Of a DNA stretch of 64,000 nt, positions 18,142 to 26,635 are shown piece after piece. The stretch is taken from positions 1,674,001-1,738,000 of the forward strand of contig CBDAQU010000002.1 in NCBI GenBank assembly GCA_965199235.1, written 5' to 3'. The stretch comes from BOG-908 sp965199235. GTDB taxonomy: Bacteria > Pseudomonadota > Alphaproteobacteria > Acetobacterales > Acetobacteraceae. The notes below the pieces were generated by a model that worked only from the letters and a program-made list of their open reading frames with translations, searched no databases and was not told where the DNA came from. The translations under genes and the position numbers were made by a program. Position 1 is the first letter of the stretch, and each line of letters opens with the position of its first letter.

Positions 18142-19527
18142 TCACCGCCGTCCGAACAACTGTCCTGCCAGCCTGATCGGCTTGGTCACGCGCCAGGACG
18201 TCGAGTTCTGCACGGCCTGCAGCATGGACGCTGCCTCGTCGTAGCGCCGGTCTCTCGCGTACCGCGTCAGCGCGTCGGCAAGCTGCTCGATCGTCGCCGT
18301 CGACAGGCTCGTGTAGGTTTCGGCGACCATCCTGGCTGCCTTTTCCGCGGCAACTTCGGCCGTGGCGATCCCGCCCGCCCTCGACGCCTCCCTCTCGGCT
18401 TGCAGCGCCAGGCTGATGTCGTCAACCTGCCGGCCCAGCAGGCGCAGCTCGTCGAGGGTCGCCCGGGCCGGCCCGAGCGCGCGGGACAGCGCCAGGTTCT
18501 CGCCGCGCAGCTGGCTCGAGGAGGCAAGAAGGCGGCGGTTCTCCTGTTTCAGGTCATCGTTGTCGTGGGCCAGGCGGCGGTTCTCGCCCGCCATCCGTTC
18601 CAGACGCGCCGCCATCAGGTCCAGGCGCGCGTCCGGGGTCGTCGAAGGCCCCAAGTCCTCGGCCGCAGGACTGTCTGCGGCCCGCTGCATCTCGGGCGTG
18701 CCGACCTCCTCCATCCGCGCCCTCAGGCTTTGGCATTCCAGCTCGAGGGCGTGGGCGTATTCGTCGGCCGCGGCGAAGGTTGACCGGAGCCGCCCGATCT
18801 CCTCCCGCAGGCCCGCCGAATCCGCCCGGACGAAACGGTCGAACACGTTCGGCGGCAGGGTGGCCCCGTCCGGCACCACGAAATCGGCCGCGGCGTAGAA
18901 ATCGTTCAGGTTGTCGAACAGGATGTGGCGATAGCCGAGCGCCTGCAGCATTTCCGGTATGCCGGTCGGCCGTCGCCGCGACGTGTTGGGGTAGGTCGCC
19001 TCGAGCAGGATGACCGACGGACGCCAGCGCTCCCAGTCGTTGCCGCGCAGCACCTGTTCCTCGAACCCCTCGACGTCCACCTTCAGCACGTCGATGTGGG
19101 GAGGGGCTGCCCGGTCCAGCACCTCCTTCAGCGTCACCGTGCGCAACTCGTACGGCCTTACGGTGAAACCCTCAGCCTCGTAGCTCCTCGCCTGCTCCTC
19201 GTCGAAGGTGGACAGCCCGGTGTTTTCCACCTCGTAGAAGGTCAGCGTTTGGCCCGCGACGTCGCCGACCGGCTGGTCCACCGTCAGGTCGCGCGGCCGC
19301 TGCGCACGCAGCAGCGCGGCATAGGACGGGTTCGGCTCGATGTTGATGCCGGTCCAGCCGAGCTGGCTCAGCCCGAAAAAATCGTTGTCCTGGCAGGGAC
19401 CCTGCGCGCCGACATCGACGAAGAAGCCGTCGGCCCGCCCGGCAAACAGCCGGCGGAGCACCACGTCCTCGTAGTTGATGCTGTAGGAGACGAACGGCGG
19501 CGCCTCGTCCCGCGGCTCGGGGCTCAT
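18142..19527 (-). CDS. FkbM family methyltransferase with C-terminal coiled coil
   Basis: 461 residues. Residues 1-220 carry an FkbM SAM-dependent methyltransferase domain: FFVDVGAQGP, INIEPNPSY, LKVDVEGFEEQVL. Residues about 220-390 are heptad-rich and charged, a predicted coiled coil. The C-terminus ends with NSTSWRVTKPIR, a short motif I associate with surface-glycan glycosyltransferases. The start overlaps the stop of the large glycosyltransferase (ATGA), so the two are co-translated. Probably O-methylates a surface sugar; substrate unknown. Confidence 0.85.
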   Translation of the reverse strand: MSPEPRDEAPPFVSYSINYEDVVLRRLFAGRADGFFVDVGAQGPCQDNDFFGLSQLGWTGINIEPNPSYAALLRAQRPRDLTVDQPVGDVAGQTLTFYEVENTGLSTFDEEQARSYEAEGFTVRPYELRTVTLKEVLDRAAPPHIDVLKVDVEGFEEQVLRGNDWERWRPSVILLEATYPNTSRRRPTGIPEMLQALGYRHILFDNLNDFYAAADFVVPDGATLPPNVFDRFVRADSAGLREEIGRLRSTFAAADEYAHALELECQSLRARMEEVGTPEMQRAADSPAAEDLGPSTTPDARLDLMAARLERMAGENRRLAHDNDDLKQENRRLLASSSQLRGENLALSRALGPARATLDELRLLGRQVDDISLALQAEREASRAGGIATAEVAAEKAARMVAETYTSLSTATIEQLADALTRYARDRRYDEAASMLQAVQNSTSWRVTKPIRLAGQLFGRR

Positions 19528-21947
19528 GCGCCGATCAGCCGAAGCCGGTCGCGCTGATGCCGGGCGACTGCCTCGTGTCCGTGGTTGTCCTGGATATGCG
19601 CCCGCGCCGCCTCGCGACGCCGCTCCACCTCCGCCCCGCCGCGGAATACCTGCCGCATCTGCCAGGCCGCATGGTCGATGTCTGCATCGGCCCAGACCTG
19701 GCCCTCTGCGAAGGGATACTGCCCAAGCTGGACCGGAACCAGAGTGAAATCGACGGGGTAGCCCGTCCGTGGCGTGACCAGATCGGTGGTGCCTGAATAG
19801 TCCGTCGAGATGACCGGCTTGCCCAGCACCATGGCCTCGGCCACCAGCAGGCCGAGCCCCTCGCTCCTGTGCAGAGACACCACCGCGTCGCAGGCGGCGA
19901 TCAGCGCCAGGGTGTCGGCGCGCGGCAGCGTCTGCTCGATCATGATCACGTCCTCGTCCTCGGCCAGGCTGTGTCGGAGGGCGCGTCCCTGCTCCGGCAC
20001 GATCTCGGCGTTGAGCGTCTTCAGCACCAGGCAGACCTTATCGGCGCGGCCCCGCCTGCGGAAGGCACGCTTGAACGCCTCGACCACCGCGCCCGGGTTC
20101 TTGCGATCCAGGAACGAAAAATAGTCGAACGCGAAGAAGAACAGGAAACTGTCGTCCGGCAGGCCGAAGCGGCTGCGCGGCGCGGGCGGCGGCGGCTCGA
20201 ATTCCAGCATCAACGGCATGCGGACCACCGGCTTGGTCGTGCCGCGCGTCAGCATGGCATGGATGAAGCGCGTCGACGCCCAGACCTCGTCGACGAGGTC
20301 GAAGGCCGGCATCCACGGCACCGGCAGCAGCGCCAGTTCCCAGAACGGCATGGCGATCCTGTACGAATCCTGTCGCAGCGCCGCACGCAGATGCTCCATC
20401 ACCGGGCCGAGCTGGTCGGCGTTGACCGCGAACAGCTGCACCCGCGCGCGGCCCTCCTCCGCCAGCAACGGCACGCAGCTGTCGTCGTTGCGGCGAGAGC
20501 CGGAGTTCAGCGCGGTGTCGATCCCGCGGACGCGCACCCCTGCCCGCTGCAGCGAGCGCAGGGTCAGGCGCCCGGCTTCGCCCAGGCCGAGCGCCAGGCG
20601 AAGGTAGCCGATCACGTCCACCTCCGGCTCTTCGGCCGAGCGGCGCGCAGGCAAGCGGGCCACCGGCCTGGCCGGAGCGAGCAGGGACGCCACCGGCTGC
20701 AGCAGACGCTCGTCACCCACCGCGTGCCGGGCGTGCTTGACGAACCAGTCGGCCAGCCCGCGTCCATCCCCTGGACGGGCCGGCTGGTAGGTCTGCCGCA
20801 ACCAGGGTTCGCGCTGCCACAGCGCCTGCAGCAGGTTGGTCACCGGCTGCGCGCACTGCCCAGCCCAGGGTTCGGCGGTCGGCAAGGCGAGGTATTCGTC
20901 AAAGGTCTCGAACGGATCGCCCTGCCAGCGCGGATGATCCTCGCGGAACGACCGACGCACGAACGGCGTCACCGGCGTGCCGGACCTAAAGCGGCCATAC
21001 GCGTAGGCGCCGCCCGGAATGCTGCCGTAACCCTGTGCGTGCAGACGATCGGCGTAGTGCTGCAGCAGGCCCAGCAGGTCGGGCGGGACGTCCCCGCCCG
21101 AAAAGCAGTCGGTGTATTTCGACAGCCTGGTCGTGTCTCCCGGGTTGAAGCCGCTGAAGTGGAAAAACCCGAGCGGCCGCGTGTCCACCAGCCATCGCCC
21201 GCCCAGCCGGCTCAACCGTCTCTGTGCCAGGTTCCAGTATGCGACGTTCAGCGTGGTGTCCCGCAGGATTGCGGCATCGTCCACAAAGCCCGGCACCAGA
21301 TCGATGAATTTCTGGTCGACGAAGATGCCGCCTGGCTGATCGTCGACGCACTGGTACTCCAGACGGCGCGACCACCAGCGCAGCACGGCATCGGACGCCT
21401 CCCCGGCGTTCACGCCCAGGAAACCGAGGTTGTAGGCTCCTGCACGCATCATGACGGTGTCGTCGGGATAGGGGCCGTGTTCAGACGGTGCGCAGAGATG
21501 CGGCGTGAGCACGAACGGCGCGCCGCGTGCCAGCGCGCCGGTCACCTCCGTCAGCGGCCGGAAAATCTCTATGTCGGGATCGAAATACAGCACCGAGCGG
21601 TAGCCCTGCGCCAGCAGGCGCCGGAACATGAACGGTTTTAACGCGGTGTTGAACTCCATCATCTCGTAGCGGAACGCAAAAGCGGAAAAATCGGGCACCC
21701 CGAGCTCGTGCGCCTGCGTGATGGTGCAACCGGCCGGATACAGGTCCCGCTCGTCAAGCGCCACGTCGCCCAGGCAAAGATGCAGGTCGGCTTCCGGATG
21801 GTGGCGCCGTGCGCTCTCGATCAGGATGGCCGCCATCGGGACGTAATTGTTCGAGCAGATGGTGAAGATGGCCAATCCGTTCGGCACGTTTCCGGGTCCG
21901 TTTCTGCTCGCTGCGCCAAGCCTGCCCACGCCGGGGCGATGGCTCAA
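19524..21947 (-). CDS. Two-domain glycosyltransferase (GT-A-like plus GT4-like)
   Basis: 807 residues. Residues about 25-330 look like a GT-A nucleotide-sugar transferase (FTICSNNYVPMA, YFDPDIEIF with a DxD-like acid pair). Residues about 440-807 are a GT-B/GT4 transferase with the E-x7-E region SEGLGLLVAEAMVLGKPV. The start is uncertain: a TTG at 21947 lies one base after the amidohydrolase stop, and a GTG at 21887 is plausible. With the overlapping fkbM-type gene it forms a surface-polysaccharide or glycoprotein unit. Confidence 0.82.
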   Translation of the reverse strand: MSHRPGVGRLGAASRNGPGNVPNGLAIFTICSNNYVPMAAILIESARRHHPEADLHLCLGDVALDERDLYPAGCTITQAHELGVPDFSAFAFRYEMMEFNTALKPFMFRRLLAQGYRSVLYFDPDIEIFRPLTEVTGALARGAPFVLTPHLCAPSEHGPYPDDTVMMRAGAYNLGFLGVNAGEASDAVLRWWSRRLEYQCVDDQPGGIFVDQKFIDLVPGFVDDAAILRDTTLNVAYWNLAQRRLSRLGGRWLVDTRPLGFFHFSGFNPGDTTRLSKYTDCFSGGDVPPDLLGLLQHYADRLHAQGYGSIPGGAYAYGRFRSGTPVTPFVRRSFREDHPRWQGDPFETFDEYLALPTAEPWAGQCAQPVTNLLQALWQREPWLRQTYQPARPGDGRGLADWFVKHARHAVGDERLLQPVASLLAPARPVARLPARRSAEEPEVDVIGYLRLALGLGEAGRLTLRSLQRAGVRVRGIDTALNSGSRRNDDSCVPLLAEEGRARVQLFAVNADQLGPVMEHLRAALRQDSYRIAMPFWELALLPVPWMPAFDLVDEVWASTRFIHAMLTRGTTKPVVRMPLMLEFEPPPPAPRSRFGLPDDSFLFFFAFDYFSFLDRKNPGAVVEAFKRAFRRRGRADKVCLVLKTLNAEIVPEQGRALRHSLAEDEDVIMIEQTLPRADTLALIAACDAVVSLHRSEGLGLLVAEAMVLGKPVISTDYSGTTDLVTPRTGYPVDFTLVPVQLGQYPFAEGQVWADADIDHAAWQMRQVFRGGAEVERRREAARAHIQDNHGHEAVARHQRDRLRLIGA

Positions 21948-21948
21948 A

Positions 21949-23226
21949 TCAAGGCCCGTGCTTGACCGTGCCGCCCTGCATCACGAAGCGCACGTGCTCC
22001 AGCCGGTGCACGTCCTGGGTCGGATCGCCCTCGACGGCGGCGACGTCGGCGAAGTGGCCGGGCTCGAGGCTGCCCACCCGGTCGCTCCAGCCCATCAGCT
22101 GTGCCGCGTTCAGGGTTGCGGCGCGGATCGCCTCGATCGGCGTCATGCCCCACTCGACCATCTTGGCGAACTGGCGCGCGTTGTCTCCGTGCGGGTAGAC
22201 GCCCGCATCGGTGCCGAACGCCATCAGCGTGCCGGCCGCATGCGCGCGGCGGAAATTCTCCCGCTGCAGCCGGCCGAGGCGCCGCTCCTTGACGATCGAC
22301 TCCTCCAGCATGCCGCCGCCGGCCGAGCCGGTCGCCAGGATGTAGTCGTCGTCGTAGATGTCCATCACCAGGTAGGTGCCGTGCTGCTTGGCCAGCGCTA
22401 TGCCGCGGTCGTCGATCAGGCTCGCATGCTCCACCGAATCGACGCCGGCCAGGATCGCGTCGGTGATCGCCTGGGTGCCGTGCGCGTGGGCGGCCACCTT
22501 ACGGCCGAGCTTGTGCGCTTCGGTGACGATCGCCTGCATCTCCTCCAGCGAATACTGCTCGGCCCCCGGCTCGTCGCCTTTGCTGAGCACGCCGCCGGAC
22601 GCCATGATCTTTATCAGGTCCACCCCGTATTTCGCGTTCTCCCGCACCTTGGCCCGCGCCGCCCAAGGGCCGTCCGCCACCCCCTCCGCGGTGTCGTGGT
22701 AGCTGAACGGCAGCAGGTTCCGGTCGGCGTGCCCGCCGGTGATGCCCAGCGGCGGGCCGCTCACCTGCATGCGCGGCCCGTCCACGTCGCCGGAAGCGAT
22801 GCCGTCGCGCAACGCCACGTCGGCAAAGCCTTCCGCGCCCACGTTGCGCACGGTAGTGAAGCCCGCCGCCAGGGTGGTGCGCGCGTTGCGCACGCCGATC
22901 ACCACCTGGCGCGGCAGGGAGATGCTCAAACCCTCGTAACCGGAGTGGTTCGGATCGACCGTCAGGTGCACGTGCGCGTCGATCAGCCCTGGCAGGCATG
23001 TCAGTCCAGGCAGCTCGATCGGCGTTATGCCCGCCGGCGGATGCGTGACGGCGGCGGGTCCGACCGCGGTCACCCGGCCGGCCTCGAACACGATCATCTG
23101 GTCGTCGAGCACGCGGCCGGCGCGCACGTCCAGCAGATGCGGGCAGTGCAGCGCCCCGCCGGAGGGTGCTGCCGCGCGAGCCGCACCGGCAAGGCCGAGC
23201 AGCACGCAAAGGGTGAACCTGATCAA
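21949..23226 (-). CDS. Exported metal-dependent amidohydrolase
   Basis: 425 residues. Starts with TTG preceded by GGAG at a good distance. Signal peptide IRFTLCVLLGLAGAARA. Amidohydrolase-superfamily motifs: GLIDAHVHL (metal HxH), the Lys in DLIKIMASGG, HAHG, VEHASLID and GTDAG. Family members include imidazolonepropionase-like enzymes and Xaa-Pro dipeptidases acting on peptides or amides. The nearby M1 and M28 peptidases suggest a role in periplasmic peptide use, but the substrate cannot be read from sequence. Confidence 0.88.
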   Translation of the reverse strand: MIRFTLCVLLGLAGAARAAAPSGGALHCPHLLDVRAGRVLDDQMIVFEAGRVTAVGPAAVTHPPAGITPIELPGLTCLPGLIDAHVHLTVDPNHSGYEGLSISLPRQVVIGVRNARTTLAAGFTTVRNVGAEGFADVALRDGIASGDVDGPRMQVSGPPLGITGGHADRNLLPFSYHDTAEGVADGPWAARAKVRENAKYGVDLIKIMASGGVLSKGDEPGAEQYSLEEMQAIVTEAHKLGRKVAAHAHGTQAITDAILAGVDSVEHASLIDDRGIALAKQHGTYLVMDIYDDDYILATGSAGGGMLEESIVKERRLGRLQRENFRRAHAAGTLMAFGTDAGVYPHGDNARQFAKMVEWGMTPIEAIRAATLNAAQLMGWSDRVGSLEPGHFADVAAVEGDPTQDVHRLEHVRFVMQGGTVKHGP

Positions 23227-23286
23227 GCAGCCGCTCCGGGTCTTTGAGCCCGCATCGGCGCGTGCGACGGCCGCCGTGTCAATCGG

Positions 23287-23697
23287 CTAGCGAAGATAGC
23301 CGAGCGCCGCGTAGGCCCGGGCGGAGGGCGGCCAGGCGACCATGACCTGCTGCCGCCATGCCAGGGCGGCAGCAGCCCCACCGGCCAGCACGACCAGGCT
23401 CAGCACCCAGCAGGCCAAGACGGCGGCCGGCAGGCGGCTCGGGGCTTTGGCCGAAGGGGGTTCGCCGGAGGTCGGAGGCCGGGCTGCCTCTTCGGCGTGG
23501 AAACCAGCACTGTCCGATGGCGCGGCTGAAGCGGACGTCGCGGGTGGCCCGACTTGCTCGGCCGGCGCGCGCGACTCCTGCGCCGCGCTTGCGCTGAACT
23601 GCGCCTCGCAGCGCGTGCAGCGGAGGGTGCGGCCGGCGTCCACCACGGGGGCGGGGACCTCGTAGGCCGCTCGGCAGGCGGGGCAGACGATACGCAT
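23287..23697 (-). CDS. MJ0042-type zinc-ribbon membrane protein
   Basis: 136 residues from ATG 23697. The N-terminal zinc ribbon MRIVCPAC with a second CTRC pair about 23 residues on is the MJ0042 signature. A Pro/Ala-rich linker (about 40-90) leads to one transmembrane segment (AVLACWVLSLVVLAGGAAAALAW split by the membrane core). Function unknown; in many alphaproteobacteria this family sits beside ftsE/ftsX, which are absent here. Confidence 0.8.
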   Translation of the reverse strand: MRIVCPACRAAYEVPAPVVDAGRTLRCTRCEAQFSASAAQESRAPAEQVGPPATSASAAPSDSAGFHAEEAARPPTSGEPPSAKAPSRLPAAVLACWVLSLVVLAGGAAAALAWRQQVMVAWPPSARAYAALGYLR

Positions 23698-23828
23698 AGA
23701 ACGCCATCCTGCGGATGGGGCCAGCGCTTGGCAATCGCGGTGCAAGCGGAGCAGATAGGCCCGATCGGCGTCCGGGCGTAAACGGGAGGTGGTCGGATGG
23801 ATCGGGCGGAGCCGCAGCCCATGGCGCG

Positions 23829-24428
23829 ATGGTAGGCCTGCGGGCCGGCAAGGCGATCGCCGTCCTGGGTGCGGCCGTGATGCTCTGCTGGGCGGCCGGC
23901 TTTGCCTGGTTCGTGCACGCTGCGTCGCAGCCGGCGGTGCTGCCGCCGCGCGCCGACGGCATCGTCGTGCTCACCGGCGGCGCGGACCGCATCGTCACCG
24001 GCGCCCGCATGCTGCAGGAAGGGCGCGGACGGGTGCTGCTGATTTCAGGGGTGGGCCATGATGCAGGGCTGCAAGCGCTGTTCCGCGGCACCGGCCTGGA
24101 TGCGGTGTCGCTCGCCAGCCGGATCACGCTTGGGCGCGCCGCAACCAGCACGGCCGGCAACGCCGACGAGACCGCGTCCTGGGCGGCCAGCCACAACGTG
24201 CGGTCGCTGTTCGTCGTGACCGCAGGATACCACATGCCGCGTGCGCTGACCGAGCTGCAGCGCAGCCTGCCGGGCACCGCGATGTTCGCCGTGCCTGTGG
24301 TGCCGCCAGCGCTGCGGACCCACAACCTGTCCACCTGGCGCCTGCTCGCCCAGGAATACACCAAGTGGCTCGCCTCCAAGCTCGGCCTGGCCAGGCTGGC
24401 TGCCGACCCGATCCGGGCCGCCGGGTGA
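23829..24428 (+). CDS. YdcF family protein (DUF218)
   Basis: 199 residues from ATG 23829. One N-terminal membrane anchor (AVLGAAVMLCWAAGFAWF), then a DUF218 domain with IVVLTGGADRI, NADETASWA and VVTAGYHMPRAL. These proteins are implicated in envelope metabolism (the ElyC/SanA relatives act in peptidoglycan or lipid-carrier homeostasis). The stop overlaps the GTG of plsC. Confidence 0.85.
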   Translation: MVGLRAGKAIAVLGAAVMLCWAAGFAWFVHAASQPAVLPPRADGIVVLTGGADRIVTGARMLQEGRGRVLLISGVGHDAGLQALFRGTGLDAVSLASRITLGRAATSTAGNADETASWAASHNVRSLFVVTAGYHMPRALTELQRSLPGTAMFAVPVVPPALRTHNLSTWRLLAQEYTKWLASKLGLARLAADPIRAAG

Positions 24429-25195
24429 GCCGGCTCGTCGAGACAGCGCGGGCGGCGCTCTTCGCCCTATGGTTCTACGGCGTGACCTTTGCCTTTTGCC
24501 TGGCCGGCGTGCCGATCCGGGTGTTCGCGCGGCAGCTCGCCCTTCCGCTGGCCAAATACTGGGCGCGCACGGTGCTCGCCGGCCTGCCGCCGATCTGCGG
24601 CATACGCATCGTGCTGACCGGGTGGAACCACCTGCCCAAATCGGGTCCAGCCCTGCTGGCCGGCCAGCACCAGTCGGAGTTCGATACGCTGGTCTGGATG
24701 GCCCTTCTGGACCGGCCCTGCTACGTGATGAAGCAGGAACTGACCCGCATCCCGCTCTTCGGCCCTTTGCTGGTGCCGGCCGGCATGATTCCGGTGGACC
24801 GTTCGGGGGGCGCTTCGGCGATGCGTGGCATGCTGAAGGACACGGCGGGCGCTGCCCGAAACGACCGCCAGATCGTGATCTTCCCCGAAGGCACACGCGT
24901 GCCATACGGCCAGCGCGTTCCGCTACAACCGGGCGTGGCTGCCATCGCCGCACGCACCGGGCTGCCGGTGTTGCCGGTCGCCACCGACTCCGGCTTCTGC
25001 TGGCCGCGCCGGCTGCTGGGCAAGCGGCCGGGCGCCATCCACATCGCCATCGGACCGCCGCTGGCGCCTGCCGGCAGGGACGCCGTGCTCGCGGCCATCG
25101 ATGAGTACTGGACCGCAATGGCCGCGCGCGACTACGCGGAGGCTGTGGATGAAGCTGTGGACGAACGCCGGATACAGCGCGCCGAAGTGCGTTAA
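24425..25195 (+). CDS. plsC: 1-acyl-sn-glycerol-3-phosphate acyltransferase
   Basis: 256 residues from a GTG at 24425 (GTGA overlap with ydcF). Acyltransferase motif I HQSEFD (HX4D), motif III FPEGTR and the upstream VPAGMIPVDRSGG are clear, and an N-terminal membrane segment is present. Makes phosphatidic acid in the inner membrane. The stop codon TAA forms part of a CtrA-type box. Confidence 0.93.
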   Translation: MSRLVETARAALFALWFYGVTFAFCLAGVPIRVFARQLALPLAKYWARTVLAGLPPICGIRIVLTGWNHLPKSGPALLAGQHQSEFDTLVWMALLDRPCYVMKQELTRIPLFGPLLVPAGMIPVDRSGGASAMRGMLKDTAGAARNDRQIVIFPEGTRVPYGQRVPLQPGVAAIAARTGLPVLPVATDSGFCWPRRLLGKRPGAIHIAIGPPLAPAGRDAVLAAIDEYWTAMAARDYAEAVDEAVDERRIQRAEVR

Positions 25196-25207
25196 TCTTT
25201 GCTTAAC
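25192..25207 (+). promoter_or_regulatory. CtrA-type box
   Basis: TTAA-N7-TTAAC, a perfect match to the CtrA consensus, overlapping the plsC stop codon and about 240 bp upstream of the DUF2125 gene. In a genome this GC-rich a nine-base AT-dominated match is unlikely by chance (order 0.02 per 64 kb by a rough base-frequency estimate). Confidence 0.55.
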
Positions 25208-25258
25208 CTGCTCGGATCGCTACCTTTCCAACGGACCGGACGCGTTCGCGATTAACGA

Positions 25259-25441
25259 ATGCCTCGTAACGAAAAGTGCGTAACTCTACTTAGTGCACTG
25301 TTATCGTTGCCGAATATATTTGGCACGGCTTTGCGGGCGGCGCAGGGCCCTGTTGTGGACGCGCCGGTCGTGCTGCCGTATGTCACCGCCTTGCAACCAG
25401 TGTGGATGATTACCGCGAACGCCCTGGCCGTCCGCCCCTGA
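25259..25441 (+). CDS. Small hypothetical ORF (60 aa), doubtful
   Basis: ATG frame in an unusually AT-rich stretch, ending three bases before the DUF2125 start. The protein has a mildly hydrophobic N-terminal half and no motif I recognise. The tight spacing to the next gene is the only support; it may be non-coding leader. Confidence 0.2.
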   Translation: MPRNEKCVTLLSALLSLPNIFGTALRAAQGPVVDAPVVLPYVTALQPVWMITANALAVRP

Positions 25442-25444
25442 CCC

Positions 25445-26494
25445 ATGCGCAAAACCGTCATCGTCGGCATCGCCGTCTCCCTCGTGCTGGCCGACACAAC
25501 GCTGTGGCTATGCGGAACCTGGCTGCTGAGCAGCCGGAGCGCGCAATGGGCCAGGCAGGCCCAGGCGCATGGCTGGACGGTATCGTGGGAGCAGCAGGCC
25601 TGGGGAGGATGGCCGTTCGCCGCAAGCCTGATGCTCGACAGGGCTGCCATCAGCGGCGGCGCGCGTTACCTGCCCGGCGGCCTTGCCTGGTCTGCGGACC
25701 GCGTCGTCGCCTCCGTCTCGCTGTTCCATCCCTTAACCCTGTGCGTCGCGGCGGACGGCCAGCAGTTCCTGCGCGTGGCACACGCCCCCGATCTGGGGTT
25801 CGTGGCCGGCACGGCTGCCGCCCGCCTGCCGCTCGGCTGGTCTCATCACGGGCGCGGCGCCCTTCACCTTGCAGATGTCAGCGGCGGCATCGCCGGTTCG
25901 GGCCACCCGCAGGACGTTCAGCTGGGCGCGGTCTCCGTCGCCCTCGAGGCCAGGCAGGACGACGCGCATCTGACTGCGCGGCTCGTCATAGAGGCCAGGA
26001 ACGTCGGCCTGCCGGACATCGGGCGATGGCCGCTGGGCGCCACCATCGCCGGTGCCGGCGCGACCATCCTGCTGAACTCGCCCTTGTCCGAGCGGGGCCG
26101 CCAGGAGCTCGACGCACAGGGTGCGCTGCAGGGGGGCGCGCTGCAGGCGGCCGCCTGGCGGGACGGCGGCGGCACGGTGGCAGTGCAGGATGCGACCCTG
26201 CACTGGGGTCCGCTGGCCGCACGTGCGTCCGCCAAGCTCGCTCTGGACGAAACCTTGCAGCCGTCAGGCAGCGGCACGGCAGAGGTGCTGGGAACCGCGC
26301 CGGCGCTCGACGCCGCCTCCCAAGCGGGCCTGGTCGCGCCGGGACTGGCCCTGACGGCCGAGGCCGTGCTGTCGGTTATGACCCACGTCCACAATCCGGA
26401 CGGCGACGCGGTCCGGCTGCCGTTCCTGTTGCACGACCGCACCATCTCGGTCGGCGAGATCCCGGTGGCGCGCCTGCCGAGCATCCGGTGGTAG
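25445..26494 (+). CDS. DUF2125 domain-containing protein
   Basis: 349 residues. The N-terminal segment VIVGIAVSLVLADTTLWLCG is a signal anchor. The rest is beta-rich with the DUF2125 pattern (WEQQAWGGWPFAASLML, PLTLCV). The family is widespread in alphaproteobacteria and is commonly found after ydcF/plsC. Probably periplasmic; function unknown. Confidence 0.82.
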   Translation: MRKTVIVGIAVSLVLADTTLWLCGTWLLSSRSAQWARQAQAHGWTVSWEQQAWGGWPFAASLMLDRAAISGGARYLPGGLAWSADRVVASVSLFHPLTLCVAADGQQFLRVAHAPDLGFVAGTAAARLPLGWSHHGRGALHLADVSGGIAGSGHPQDVQLGAVSVALEARQDDAHLTARLVIEARNVGLPDIGRWPLGATIAGAGATILLNSPLSERGRQELDAQGALQGGALQAAAWRDGGGTVAVQDATLHWGPLAARASAKLALDETLQPSGSGTAEVLGTAPALDAASQAGLVAPGLALTAEAVLSVMTHVHNPDGDAVRLPFLLHDRTISVGEIPVARLPSIRW

Positions 26495-26564
26495 CCGCCA
26501 TTTCCGTGACCGTGACACTTCTGCGAAGCGTGCTACAAGCCCGCCGGAACGGGCCCGAGAAACG

Positions 26565-26600
26565 CCCCCCTCAACCCGCACGCGTAGCGGGTTGGTGGGG
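26565..26600 (+). promoter_or_regulatory. Leader hairpin upstream of prs
   Basis: Stem AACCCGC (26573-26579) / GCGGGTT (26587-26593) with a 7-nt loop, extended outward by CCCC / GGGG pairing. It sits in the 141-bp gap 36 bases before the prs start. Possible attenuator or mRNA-stability element; the DUF2125 terminator is an alternative. Confidence 0.45.
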
Positions 26601-26635
26601 TGGAGCGAAACGCCCGCGGCGGGTGAGGCAACGGC

